A stretch of DNA of 64,000 nt, taken from contig DATHXC010000010.1 in NCBI GenBank assembly GCA_035459965.1, positions 62,001 through 126,000 on the forward strand. The letters are read 5' to 3'. How positions within the stretch are numbered: the stretch's first letter is position 1; every line of letters starts with the position of its first letter. The translations under genes were made by a program, and so were the position numbers. This DNA comes from DATHXC01 sp035459965 (GTDB lineage Bacteria > Pseudomonadota > Gammaproteobacteria > Burkholderiales > Methylophilaceae). This document shows, piece by piece, positions 8,325 through 16,990 of this stretch. Under the pieces are notes generated by a model. The model worked only from the letters and a program-made list of their open reading frames with translations. It searched no databases and was not told the origin of the DNA.

Positions 8325-9683
8325 TTAAGCAGGCATTTTGTTATCTGCAGATGCATCACGATGATGCTGTGTCATGCTGAAGTATACAAAGCCCAGTGCC
8401 ATCAGGATGAAGAATATCAAGCTAAGCTTTTGGTTGTAGTAAATCATGGTCACTAAGCTAATCGAAGCCAATACCAATGCAATGCCAGGGAAAAGCGGGT
8501 AGGCAATTGCCTTAAATGGACGATCTAAATTCGGCTCATTTTTACGCAATGCAAACAAGCTCAGCATGGAAACGATGTACATCACAATCGCCCCAAACAC
8601 GGCCATGGTGATCAGGTTGGCTGTTAGCGTCATTCCATTGAACTGCAGGTCATCACTCAGGATTGCCGCTACACCGACTACAGCGCCAGCAATGATGGCG
8701 CGATGCGGGGTCTTGAACTTGTTATTTACTTCACCAAAGAACTTAGGCATGAAACCAGCGCGTGACAGTGCGAAAATCTGGCGTGAGTAGCCCAGAATAA
8801 TGCCGTGGAATGAAGCGATCAGGCCGAACAAACCAATCCATACCAGCATATGCAACCAGCCACTATGCTCACCGACAATCATCTTCATAGCCTGTGGTAA
8901 TGGGTCATTGATGTTGGAAAGTACTTTCCAGTCGCCAGCGCCGCCAGCAAACATCATCACACCAATCGCCAGTACGGTTAATGTCAGGATACCTGCAATG
9001 TAAGCTTTAGGAATGGTAGTTCTAGGATCTTTAGCTTCTTCTGCTGCCATGGCGACGCCTTCGATCGCCAGGAAGAACCAGATGGCAAAAGGAATCGCTG
9101 CCACCATGCCCGGAATCGCTGCCATGCTGAATGTATTTTCACCAGACCAGCCATTTGCCACAAAGTTAGCCATGGAGAAGCCAGGAGATACTACGCCCAT
9201 AAATACCAGCAGCTCGACGATGGCGAGGATAGTCACGAACAACTCAAAAGTCGCTGCAATGTGCACGCCAATAATGTTGAGTGCCACAAACACTACATAA
9301 GCGCCAACTGCGAAGAGCTTAGGGTCTACGCCCGGGAACTGGACGTTGAGGTAAGCACCAATCGCCATGGCAATGGCTGGCGGTGCAAACACGAACTCGA
9401 TGAGGGTAGCGAAACCAGCCACATAAGCCAGCTTTGGGCCAAACGCGCGGCGCGCATAAGCAAAAGGGCCGCCTGCGTGTGGAATAGATGTGGTCAGCTC
9501 TGTAAAACTGAAAATGAAGGTGGTGTACATGATGGCGATGAGGATGGACGTGACCAGGAAGCCCAGCGTACCAGCCTGTGCCCAGCCATAACTCCAACCG
9601 AAATATTCACCTGAAATTACCAGGCCAACTGCCAGCCCCCATAAATGCCAGCCATTCAATGTTGCTTTTAGTGACGATCCCAT
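8325..9683 (-). CDS. eat: Ethanolamine permease (APC superfamily)
   Basis: A 452-residue amino acid-polyamine-organocation transporter with about 12 membrane helices. The N-terminal stretch (WHLWGLAVGLVISGEYFGWSYGW) and SIPHAGGPFAYARRAFGP are typical of the ethanolamine permease (Eat) subgroup. Its location directly upstream of eutB-eutC on the same strand supports ethanolamine as the substrate. ATG 9683 follows a good ribosome site (aagggagtgg). The promoter should lie in 9684-9883, where two palindromic sites containing TGGCAAC are seen. Alternative: a general amino acid permease, but context argues against it. Confidence 0.88.
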   Translation of the reverse strand: MGSSLKATLNGWHLWGLAVGLVISGEYFGWSYGWAQAGTLGFLVTSILIAIMYTTFIFSFTELTTSIPHAGGPFAYARRAFGPKLAYVAGFATLIEFVFAPPAIAMAIGAYLNVQFPGVDPKLFAVGAYVVFVALNIIGVHIAATFELFVTILAIVELLVFMGVVSPGFSMANFVANGWSGENTFSMAAIPGMVAAIPFAIWFFLAIEGVAMAAEEAKDPRTTIPKAYIAGILTLTVLAIGVMMFAGGAGDWKVLSNINDPLPQAMKMIVGEHSGWLHMLVWIGLFGLIASFHGIILGYSRQIFALSRAGFMPKFFGEVNNKFKTPHRAIIAGAVVGVAAILSDDLQFNGMTLTANLITMAVFGAIVMYIVSMLSLFALRKNEPNLDRPFKAIAYPLFPGIALVLASISLVTMIYYNQKLSLIFFILMALGFVYFSMTQHHRDASADNKMPA

Positions 9684-9741
9684 AAACCACTCCCTTAAAT
9701 GTGAACCCGTTTAATTACTTCGGTGATCTGCTTCAAACATA

Positions 9742-9837
9742 TGGCAACCGATGGTTACCACGCCGCGGTAAAAATACTACTTTTCACAATACTGATACTT
9801 AAGCGGGAGTTTCACTATCCCATATTGGCAACTGCCA
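9742..9837. promoter_or_regulatory. Two TGGCAAC-containing palindromes upstream of the ethanolamine operon
   Basis: A near-perfect palindrome, TGGCAACC-gat-GGTTACCA (9742-9760, one mismatch), and a second one, TGGCA-ac-TGCCA (9826-9837), share the heptamer TGGCAAC. The heptamers start 84 bases apart, about eight helical turns. They lie in the 200-base gap upstream of the permease gene. These are candidate regulator-binding sites, for example for EutR. Binding is inferred, not shown. Confidence 0.35.
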
Positions 9838-9883
9838 GTTTATTTACCTGCTTAATTTAGGGGATCACCCATGATGAGGCTGC

Positions 9884-10306
9884 TTATGCGGCAGCCTGGC
9901 CTGCGGATTCTTTCAGGTAACTACGCCAGCCGCCCAGATCGGAGATATCCACCGCATCCAGCGTAGCATAGGCTTCACACAGAAAGCCCTGTACCTGCGT
10001 GCCATCCTTGAGCACCAGCGTGCCGAAGCCAAGCGGTGCCGGCACCCCGGCGACAAAAGCCCCATAGTTCTGTATGGGCAACTTCCACACTTCTACGCAA
10101 ATGGATGACCCATGCTCGGCAACGCGCAACAAACCCGGGCGTTCCGGCTTGAAGCCGTTCAGCCTGAACAGCTTGTAATAAGGGGCTGTCTTGGTTTTTT
10201 CTACAAATTCACCACCGAGTGCTACCAACTGCGGATTAAGCGGCAGGCCGCTCATGTGCGCACCACATACGGCAACATTGATTAACTGTGGTTTTGCTTC
10301 GCTCAT
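9884..10306 (-). CDS. atzF: Allophanate hydrolase, C-terminal domain as a separate protein
   Basis: This 140-residue protein corresponds to the C-terminal domain of allophanate hydrolase (AtzF), which decarboxylates the N-carboxycarbamate left by the amidase domain. Family features are VAVCGAHMSGLPLN at the start, TAPYYKLFRLNG, RPGLLRV, VPAPLGFGTLVLKDG and the end block GFLCEAYATLDAVDIS. In most bacteria this is fused to the amidase. Here it starts at ATG 10306, which overlaps the amidase stop as ATGA, with a ribosome site (aagaggtcaat) in the end of the amidase gene. That arrangement indicates a genuine, translationally coupled two-gene enzyme rather than a broken one. Last gene of the guanidine operon. 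Confidence 0.85.
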   Translation of the reverse strand: MSEAKPQLINVAVCGAHMSGLPLNPQLVALGGEFVEKTKTAPYYKLFRLNGFKPERPGLLRVAEHGSSICVEVWKLPIQNYGAFVAGVPAPLGFGTLVLKDGTQVQGFLCEAYATLDAVDISDLGGWRSYLKESAGQAAA

Positions 10307-11709
10307 ATTGACCTCTTTTGATATGCCACTCCCGTGGCGCCTAAAGTTTTACTGTCTAAGCTCTGTAAGCAAGAAGCGAGCTCAAGTAGCATCACGTCAC
10401 TATGTGCCTGTGCAGAGATGGTAATGCCGAAGGGCAAGCCATCAGCCTGGAAGCCGGTAGGAACAGCCACAGCAGCCAGATCCAGCAGGTTCATGAAGTT
10501 GGTGTAATAACCCAGGTTGGAGTTGCAGCGCACCGGATCGGCATTGACTTGATCAATAGTGTAGATGGTGCCTGCAGTAGGCGTGACCAGCACATCGATC
10601 TCGCTCCAGACCTGAGCGGCTGTACGTTGCATGGCCTTGAGCTTATACAGTGCAGCAAAGGTATCCGCTGCACTGAATCTGGTCGCCCCGCCAATGATCT
10701 GGCGGGTGACCGGGAAGATGGAATCTGCGCTGGTTTCAAAAAACTCGCGGATTGCAGCATAGCGCTCTGCAACCCACGGCCCTTCATACAACAAGCGTGC
10801 GGTATCGAGGAAAGGTGCAAAATCAATTTCCACCGCCTTGCCACCCAGCAACTCAAGTTGCGCGACTGCCTGCCTGAATAATGCCGGCGATTCCGGGTTA
10901 TCGAAATAAGCCAGTTGCTCAGCCCTGGGGATGCCGAAAGTGAAGCTTTCGGGCAATTCGGGAGCAGCGTCAACTGGTGCTTCACGCGAATAGGCATCGT
11001 CCGCATCAAAGCCCTGCGCGCTTGCCAGCACGGTTTCTGCATCGTATGCAGTCAAGGCAAAGATGGATACGCAATCCAGGGTGCGGCAGGCGGGGATGAC
11101 ACCACTCGTGCTCAACAAGCCGCAAGTCGGCTTGAGCCCGATCAGGTTATTGAAGGCAGCAGGTACACGGCCAGAGCCAGCGGTATCAGTCCCCAGGCTG
11201 AAACTGGCCATGCCGAGCGCTACCGAAACGGCGGAGCCTGCACTGGAGCCACCGGACACATATTGCGGATCAAAGCTGTTCTGGCATGCGCCATAGGGCG
11301 AACGCGTACCGACCAAGCCGGTAGCGAACTGGTCGAGATTGGTCTTGCCGACAGGTATCGCACCGGCATCGATCAACTTCTGCACCACGGTGGCACTTTT
11401 TTGCGGGGTATAGGCGTAATCCGGGCAGGCAGCCGTGGTGGGTATGCCCGCCAGGTCGATATTGTCCTTGATGGCAAACGGGATGCCGTAGAGAGGCTGG
11501 CTGGCCGGGTCTTTGCCTTCGAGGTTTTGTGCATAGGCTAGCATTTCATCCAATGTAAGCCGGCGTATCCAGACATTCCTGGAGTCTTCTGACCCTATAC
11601 TGGCATCCAGGTATTTCACCAGGGCTGAAGGGCTTAGTTCACCGGATAAATATAACGCGCGCAGTGCGGCGATTTCGAGGTTAACTACTCCCTGTTTGTT
11701 ATCACTCAT
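10303..11709 (-). CDS. atzF: Allophanate hydrolase, amidase domain
   Basis: A 468-residue amidase-signature enzyme that deaminates allophanate. The Ser-cisSer-Lys triad elements are visible: the lysine in FAIKDNIDLAG, the cis-serine in VSGGSSAGS, and the nucleophile region GTDTAGSGRVPA. PTTAACPDYAY and the C-terminal VPTGFQADGLPFGITI are typical of AtzF-type enzymes. The protein stops after the amidase domain and its linker; the missing C-terminal domain is encoded by the next gene with an ATGA overlap. Its start also overlaps the carboxylase stop by ATGA (11706-11709). Allophanate is the expected product of carboxyguanidine deimination. Confidence 0.9.
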   Translation of the reverse strand: MSDNKQGVVNLEIAALRALYLSGELSPSALVKYLDASIGSEDSRNVWIRRLTLDEMLAYAQNLEGKDPASQPLYGIPFAIKDNIDLAGIPTTAACPDYAYTPQKSATVVQKLIDAGAIPVGKTNLDQFATGLVGTRSPYGACQNSFDPQYVSGGSSAGSAVSVALGMASFSLGTDTAGSGRVPAAFNNLIGLKPTCGLLSTSGVIPACRTLDCVSIFALTAYDAETVLASAQGFDADDAYSREAPVDAAPELPESFTFGIPRAEQLAYFDNPESPALFRQAVAQLELLGGKAVEIDFAPFLDTARLLYEGPWVAERYAAIREFFETSADSIFPVTRQIIGGATRFSAADTFAALYKLKAMQRTAAQVWSEIDVLVTPTAGTIYTIDQVNADPVRCNSNLGYYTNFMNLLDLAAVAVPTGFQADGLPFGITISAQAHSDVMLLELASCLQSLDSKTLGATGVAYQKRSI

Positions 11710-14700
11710 GATGCTGTTTCCGTTTCAATTACAAAAAGATTCTGCCCTGCAGCTACCGAGCCGCCTTCATGGCAGAGCACGCGGGATACTTTGCCGCTGA
11801 ATGGCGCGGCCACCGTGATCTCCATCTTCATGGATTCCACGATCACTACCGCATCACCTTCGACCACTGTATCGCCCTCCTTTACCTTCACTTGCCAGAG
11901 GTTGCCCGCCACATGCGAGGCCACGGCGCGGCTGTTTTCAGATAGCACCAGCTCGTCTGTATCAGCGGCTACCAGCTCGGATTCGTTGCTGTAATTGGCC
12001 TGACCACTGGCGATCCAGCGTTCGCGTTCCGCATCGAATGCAGCTTGCTGGCGGGTTTTGAAAGCCGTGATGGATTCAGCCTCATTGCTCAAGAACTGGT
12101 TGTAATCCCTGAGGCGGAAGGTCTGTTCTTCAATCTTGAGCTGGAATTTTCCGCGCGGAAAGTCCTCGCGCATCTGCAACAATTCTTCAGCTGAGACCGG
12201 GTAAAAACGAATCTGGTCAAAGAAGCGCAGCAGCCAGGGTTTGCCATCTTTAAAGTCGCTGGCTTTATCCTGCCTGAAGGCACCCCAGCGATTCCACATC
12301 TGGATAGTACGACCGACGAACTGGTAGCCACCAGGGCCTTCCATGCCGTAAACACACATATATGCACCGCCGATACCGACTGCATTCTCGGGCGTCCAGG
12401 TACGCGCCGGGTTGTACTTTGTGGTGACCAGGCGATGCCGCGGATCGACCGGCGTAGCAACGGGTGCGCCCAGGTACACATCACCTAGCCCCAGCGTCAG
12501 GTAGCTCGCGTCAAATACAATCTTCTTGACGTCTTCTATACTGTCCAGCCCGTTGATACGGCGGATGAATTCGATATTACTGGCATTGCCCGACGCCGTG
12601 TCACACCAAGGGGCGTCCTTTCGTACCGATTGCATGTATTTCTCGATTGCCAGCTGGGTGGCGGCATCGCTCCAGGACAATGGCAGGTGCACGATGCGCG
12701 TGTGGACTTCCATGTCTTCAATCGCAGGCAGCGCCTGCTCGGCCTGGTGCAGGATATGCAGCAGTGCGCTGATACGAAGTATCTTGCTTTCGTAATGCAC
12801 TTGCAGCGAGCGGATGCCGGGCGTGAGGTTCAATATGCCAGCGATACCCTGCTGCTGAAGCCACTGCATCAGTGCATGCACGCGGAAGCGCAGATTAAGG
12901 TCGAGCACCAGTTCGCCATATTCAACTAAGAGGTATTTATCGCCAGCTTGGCGGTAGACGACCTTGATTTGTCCGGTAGTCGGTTCGATTTGACTTAACA
13001 CCGGGCTGGCAGGATTATTCGACGAGCTTCCCAGAGCAGCCTGTTTTAGGCTTGATGCAGAAAGTGTCGCAATCATTACGTCTTGCGCAGCTTCCAGCGC
13101 ATTGGCCTCAGCTTGCGTCAGCTGCCTGAAGCGCAGTTTATCGCCTGCCTTAAGCTGGCCCATTTTCCAGAGCTCGGCCTGCACGATGGTCGCCGGGCAC
13201 ACAAAGCCGCCCAGGCTAGGACCATCTGGGCCGAGAATCACGGGCATATCGCCAGTGAAATCCACGGTGCCGATGGCATAGGCATTGTCGTGGATATTAG
13301 ATGGGTGCAACCCGGCCTCTCCGCCATCCGTACGCGCCCATTGCGGCTTGGGGCCGATCAGGCGGATGCCGGTGGTATTGGAGTTGTAATGCACCTCCCA
13401 GTCGGTGCTGAAAAACATGGTGATATCTTCAGCGGTAAAGAAATCCGGCGCGCCATGTGGCCCATATAGCACGCCGATTTCCCACAGGCTGGTGTAGGCT
13501 GGTTGAAGCTCAGGCGCCAGTACCTGCGGCTGGTAGGCAGCGGTGTCCTGCTTGAACAGGCGCAATACATCGCCCACGCGCAGGGCACGCCCGCCATGGC
13601 CGCCGAACTGGCCTAACGTGAAGGTGGATTTGCTGCCCAGGTAATCCGGCACATCAAAACCGCCTTTGACTGCCAGATAGGCACGGCAGCCTTCTGAAGT
13701 GATCTTGCCCATTTTGAGCGTACTGCCGGCCTTGACGACATGCGACTGCCACATGGCAAGCGGCTTGCCATCCAGCGTCAGCTCCATAGCCGGACCAGTC
13801 ACCGCGATGATGCTATCCGTATTGAATGTCAGCCTGGGGCCGATCAGGGTGATTTCCAGCCCGGCCACGCCCTCTGCATTGCCCACCAGTTTGTTGGCCA
13901 CGCGGAATGCCAGGTGATCCATAGGCCCTGAAGGCGGCACACCCACTGCCCAGTAACCCATGCGGCCGGGATAGTCCTGGATGGTCGTCATCACGCCGCC
14001 ATCCAGCACATCGATTGTCGTTGGCAGGTATTGAAAAGCGTTGAGGTAGCGCGTGATCTGCTCACCTGCTGGAAATACGCTATCCGCAAGCACCTGGCGC
14101 AGGTAATCGAGGTTAGTTTCTATGCCATGCAGGCTGGTTTCATCCAGCGCTTTACGCATATCGTTAACCGCGCTGGTTCGGTCGCTTGCATGCACCAAAA
14201 CTTTAGCAATCAGCGGATCGTAGAACGGCGACACTTCGCTGCCGGTCTCCACCCACGTATCGATCCGGGCATTTGCCGGAAACTTAACTTCGGTCAATAC
14301 CCCGCTGGATGGCTGGAAATTCTTGTTGGCATCTTCTGCGTAGATGCGTACCTGGATGGCATGACCCAGCGGCTTGTGCTCATAACCTTCCATCAAGCCG
14401 TTTTCACCTGCGGCCAGGCGTATCATCCACTCCACCAGATCCACTCGTTTGCTGGCATCCGGCCCGCTGACCAGCTCCGTCACGCCGTGCTCCACCTGCA
14501 GCCGCGTATTGACCTCAAGGAAATAAAATTCGCTGGTCGTCTTGTCGTAAACGAACTCTACCGTACCGGCAGAGCGGTAATTCAAGGCGCTGCACAGCTT
14601 CACCGCCGTTGCGCACAAGGCCTGCCGAACCGGCTCGCTGATATGCGGTGCAGGAGTTTCCTCGATCACCTTCTGGTTACGGCGCTGCACCGAGCAATCG

Positions 14701-15377
14701 CGCTCGCCTAGCGCAACTACTTTACCCAACCCGTTGCCGAATACCTGCACTTCAATATGGCGGGCGGCCTGCACGTATTTTTCCAGGTAGATGCCGGTTT
14801 CCTTGAAGTTGGCACGCGACAGGCGCTGCACCGACTCGAATGCAGCGACCAGTTCATCTGCGCCCCAGATTAGCTGCATGCCAATACCGCCGCCGCCAGC
14901 CGTGCTTTTCAGCATGACCGGGTAACCGATTTTTTCGGCTTCAGCCTGTGCATGCGCAGCATCTTTCAGCAGGCCGGTGCCTGGCAAAAGTGGCACACCA
15001 TTTTTTTCTGCCAACTCGCGAGCAGTATGTTTAAGGCCAAAATCCCGCATGTGCTGTGGGGTTGGACCGATAAAGGCAATACCTGCTAATTCACAGGCTT
15101 CGGCAAAGGCAGGGTTTTCCGAGAGGAAGCCATAACCCGGATGGATTGCCTCAGCCCCGGTCTGTCTGGCTGCTGCCAGTATTTTTTCTATATCGAGGTA
15201 ACTCGCTGCTGCGGGGGCAGGCCCGACGCAGACGGCTTCATCCGCATCCAGCACATGGCGAGCGCCAGCATCCGCTTCTGAATAAACTGCGACGGAACCT
15301 ACACCCATTTTTTTCAAGGTGCGGATAATACGGCAGGCGATTTCGCCACGGTTGGCAATGAGCACTTTTTTAAACAT
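11706..15377 (-). CDS. uca: Guanidine carboxylase (urea carboxylase family, biotin-dependent)
   Basis: A 1223-residue biotin enzyme of the urea carboxylase family. Domain order: biotin carboxylase (about 1-450, beginning MFKKVLIANRGEIACRI, with ATP-grasp KSTAGGGGIGM), AHS2/KipA-like carboxyltransferase half (about 455-780), AHS1/KipI-like half (about 805-1010), a linker domain, and a biotinyl domain with ESMKME (biotin lysine about K1184). It carboxylates its substrate at the expense of ATP. Homologues of this arrangement downstream of ykkC riboswitches are established guanidine carboxylases, so guanidine is the likely true substrate. ATG 15377 is chosen; a GTG four codons upstream (15389) is less likely. 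It is followed by the split allophanate hydrolase. Confidence 0.92.
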   Translation of the reverse strand: MFKKVLIANRGEIACRIIRTLKKMGVGSVAVYSEADAGARHVLDADEAVCVGPAPAAASYLDIEKILAAARQTGAEAIHPGYGFLSENPAFAEACELAGIAFIGPTPQHMRDFGLKHTARELAEKNGVPLLPGTGLLKDAAHAQAEAEKIGYPVMLKSTAGGGGIGMQLIWGADELVAAFESVQRLSRANFKETGIYLEKYVQAARHIEVQVFGNGLGKVVALGERDCSVQRRNQKVIEETPAPHISEPVRQALCATAVKLCSALNYRSAGTVEFVYDKTTSEFYFLEVNTRLQVEHGVTELVSGPDASKRVDLVEWMIRLAAGENGLMEGYEHKPLGHAIQVRIYAEDANKNFQPSSGVLTEVKFPANARIDTWVETGSEVSPFYDPLIAKVLVHASDRTSAVNDMRKALDETSLHGIETNLDYLRQVLADSVFPAGEQITRYLNAFQYLPTTIDVLDGGVMTTIQDYPGRMGYWAVGVPPSGPMDHLAFRVANKLVGNAEGVAGLEITLIGPRLTFNTDSIIAVTGPAMELTLDGKPLAMWQSHVVKAGSTLKMGKITSEGCRAYLAVKGGFDVPDYLGSKSTFTLGQFGGHGGRALRVGDVLRLFKQDTAAYQPQVLAPELQPAYTSLWEIGVLYGPHGAPDFFTAEDITMFFSTDWEVHYNSNTTGIRLIGPKPQWARTDGGEAGLHPSNIHDNAYAIGTVDFTGDMPVILGPDGPSLGGFVCPATIVQAELWKMGQLKAGDKLRFRQLTQAEANALEAAQDVMIATLSASSLKQAALGSSSNNPASPVLSQIEPTTGQIKVVYRQAGDKYLLVEYGELVLDLNLRFRVHALMQWLQQQGIAGILNLTPGIRSLQVHYESKILRISALLHILHQAEQALPAIEDMEVHTRIVHLPLSWSDAATQLAIEKYMQSVRKDAPWCDTASGNASNIEFIRRINGLDSIEDVKKIVFDASYLTLGLGDVYLGAPVATPVDPRHRLVTTKYNPARTWTPENAVGIGGAYMCVYGMEGPGGYQFVGRTIQMWNRWGAFRQDKASDFKDGKPWLLRFFDQIRFYPVSAEELLQMREDFPRGKFQLKIEEQTFRLRDYNQFLSNEAESITAFKTRQQAAFDAERERWIASGQANYSNESELVAADTDELVLSENSRAVASHVAGNLWQVKVKEGDTVVEGDAVVIVESMKMEITVAAPFSGKVSRVLCHEGGSVAAGQNLFVIETETAS

Positions 15378-15452
15378 AGTTAATCTCACAACTCTGCGAG
15401 TCGTCTCGCTTTTTATTGATGCCAGATGGGCCGTCCCACCTAGCTTGTTGCA

Positions 15453-16115
15453 TCAAACAGCATCCCAAACGAGTAACCTGACGGGTGTCGGGTTATACGC
15501 GTTGCACGGGTTATTCAATTGCGGGCAGTTGGAAATCAGCACGACCACATCCATCTCCGCCCGCATCTCTACATATTTGCCGGGGGCAGAAATACCATCA
15601 GCAAAACTCAGCCCGCCCTCTGCCGTCACCGGCACGTTCATGAAGAAATTGATATTTGCGGTGATGTCGCGCTTGCTCATATGGCGATGCGTAGCGCAGC
15701 CGCAGGTATTGAGCGCATGCATGAAGCTGTCGCGGCAGCTATGCATGGGGCGTTTATCCAATGCGTAGCGCACGGTGTTGCTTTCGGCCGCACAGGCACC
15801 ACCCAGCGTATCGTGACGACCGCAGGTGTCGGCGGTGATGGTCAACATCGGGTTGCCTTCGCTGGAATACAGCACCGAGCCGGTGGTGAGGTACAGCCTG
15901 CCCTGGCGGGCGATGGTATCGACCGCGCTGTAACGTTCTTCCGGGTCAGCTGCACTGTAGAACAGGGTATCCACCGCCTGGTTGCCTTCCAGGTCGAGGA
16001 TGCGGAATGTCTGGCCTTTCTTGACCTCGGCCATCCAGGGGTCACCCGCCTTACATACCTGGTCAAGTACTGCCGTTTCAGGAGCTAGGGTGCTTTCTGT
16101 CAGTGTCTGGTTCAT
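15453..16115 (-). CDS. Carboxyguanidine deiminase-type subunit (urea carboxylase-associated protein 2, DUF1989)
   Basis: A 220-residue DUF1989 protein of the UAAP2 type. Motifs include GQTFRILDLEGNQAVDTLFY, TTGSVLYSSEGNPMLTI and TCGRHDTLGGACAAESN, plus several conserved cysteines and histidines (CRDSF, TCGCATHRHMSKRD) that suggest a metal site. In guanidine-degrading bacteria the paired DUF1989 proteins form carboxyguanidine deiminase (CgdAB), converting carboxyguanidine to allophanate and ammonia. The start ATG 16115 overlaps the stop of the preceding paralogue as ATGA, implying coupled synthesis of a heteromer. An upstream start at 16175 would add 20 residues and is unlikely. The subunit letter cannot be fixed from sequence alone. 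Confidence 0.85.
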   Translation of the reverse strand: MNQTLTESTLAPETAVLDQVCKAGDPWMAEVKKGQTFRILDLEGNQAVDTLFYSAADPEERYSAVDTIARQGRLYLTTGSVLYSSEGNPMLTITADTCGRHDTLGGACAAESNTVRYALDKRPMHSCRDSFMHALNTCGCATHRHMSKRDITANINFFMNVPVTAEGGLSFADGISAPGKYVEMRAEMDVVVLISNCPQLNNPCNAYNPTPVRLLVWDAV

Positions 16116-16837
16116 AGGTAGTATCTTTCCGTATTGATAAAGCCACGGCCGTTCTGCTCGCAGGAGTTGCGACACACATCATCGCGCGCTGCCAGGCCGG
16201 AATGCCAGGCGGTGAGCTTGACGGCGGCAGGCTTGTATTCGCTGCTTTTATCGAGTGGATGCGGTGCCGCAGAAAGTACCAGCAGCACGTTCATATCGAA
16301 GCGCACATCGACAAAGTTACCGGCTTTGCTGTGGCCGTTCACAAAACTCAACTCACCCGCCTCGTTCGCTTGCACCTTGCCAAAGAAATTCACATTCGCT
16401 ACCAGGTCGCGCTTGCCGAGACCGTATTTAGCGAGCTCTACCAGCAGGCCGTCCTTGCCGTTGCGGTACATATCATTGCGATGGCTCTGGAAATCGGCAT
16501 GGCCATATTGAGCCTCTATCATCGCGGCATCGGTCACGCCACAAATAGTGTCGTGCCAGCCTATGTTGTCCTGGATAATTGAGCACATCACGCGCCCCAT
16601 GTCGGAATAGCAGACATTGCCGGTAGTAAGGAAGGCCGTGTGCTGCGCCTTGAGCGTGTCCGGCATGTTGTAGCGCTCGAGCTTGTCTTCCGGGTTGTAG
16701 AACAAAGCAGACAGATTGGCACCACCTTCCAGATCGGTGATGCGCAAGGCAGTACCACGGCGGATAAGTCCAGACCAGTGATTACCGCCTGGTATGGTCT
16801 CCTGCCACAGTATGTTTTCAGGTGAAAATTTACTCAT
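16112..16837 (-). CDS. Carboxyguanidine deiminase-type subunit (urea carboxylase-associated protein 1, DUF1989)
   Basis: A 241-residue DUF1989 paralogue of the UAAP1 type. It shares the core GTALRITDLEGGANLSALFY, LTTGNVCYSDMGRVM and GWHDTICGVTD with its neighbour but carries an extra C-terminal block (DVCRNSCEQNGRGFINTE) typical of UAAP1. Together the two are expected to form the deiminase acting between guanidine carboxylase and allophanate hydrolase. I take ATG 16837 (MSKFSPEN) as the start; the frame can be extended 11 codons to 16870, but the family N-terminus fits the shorter form. A 119-base palindromic element separates it from the glutamine synthetase gene upstream. Confidence 0.85.
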   Translation of the reverse strand: MSKFSPENILWQETIPGGNHWSGLIRRGTALRITDLEGGANLSALFYNPEDKLERYNMPDTLKAQHTAFLTTGNVCYSDMGRVMCSIIQDNIGWHDTICGVTDAAMIEAQYGHADFQSHRNDMYRNGKDGLLVELAKYGLGKRDLVANVNFFGKVQANEAGELSFVNGHSKAGNFVDVRFDMNVLLVLSAAPHPLDKSSEYKPAAVKLTAWHSGLAARDDVCRNSCEQNGRGFINTERYYL

Positions 16838-16870
16838 TGTTTTCTCAAATAAAATGTTTTCAATACTCAA

Positions 16871-16989
16871 TCAATGACTGTGTGGGATGAAGTGCAAGGC
16901 GCCCGGAGCGCAAAAAGCGAGACAGCACATAAAGTACGGCGAGCTTTTGAGCACCGCGCAACGCAGCAATTCGCCCACACAGCCATTGA
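16871..16989. repeat. 119-bp imperfect palindromic element between glnT and UAAP1 genes
   Basis: The outer arms tcaatgactgtgtggg (16871-16886) and cccacacagccattga (16974-16989) pair with one G-T mismatch. The interior also folds on itself imperfectly (ggagcgcaaaaagcg against cgagcttttgagcacc). It abuts the glutamine synthetase stop codon exactly and ends before the next gene. It resembles a REP/MITE-like intergenic repeat unit. In the mRNA it would form a long stem that could stabilise the upstream part or reduce read-through. No second copy was noticed in the window. Confidence 0.6.
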
Positions 16990-16990
16990 T

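Noticed and set aside
9742..9760. Sigma-54 promoter upstream of the ethanolamine permease
   Set aside because: The GG and GC elements are 12 bases apart rather than 10, so the -24/-12 spacing does not fit; treated as a palindromic site instead.
10303..10306. Frameshift or pseudogene explanation for the two allophanate hydrolase parts
   Set aside because: The ATGA overlap, separate ribosome site and clean domain boundary argue for a real split; kept as a finding instead.
10491..11042. Minus-strand frame of 183 codons inside the amidase gene
   Set aside because: Same strand but different frame from a well-supported amidase; low-complexity composition.
14031..14711. Plus-strand frame of 226 codons opposite the carboxylase gene
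   Set aside because: Shadow of the biotin carboxylase domain on the other strand.
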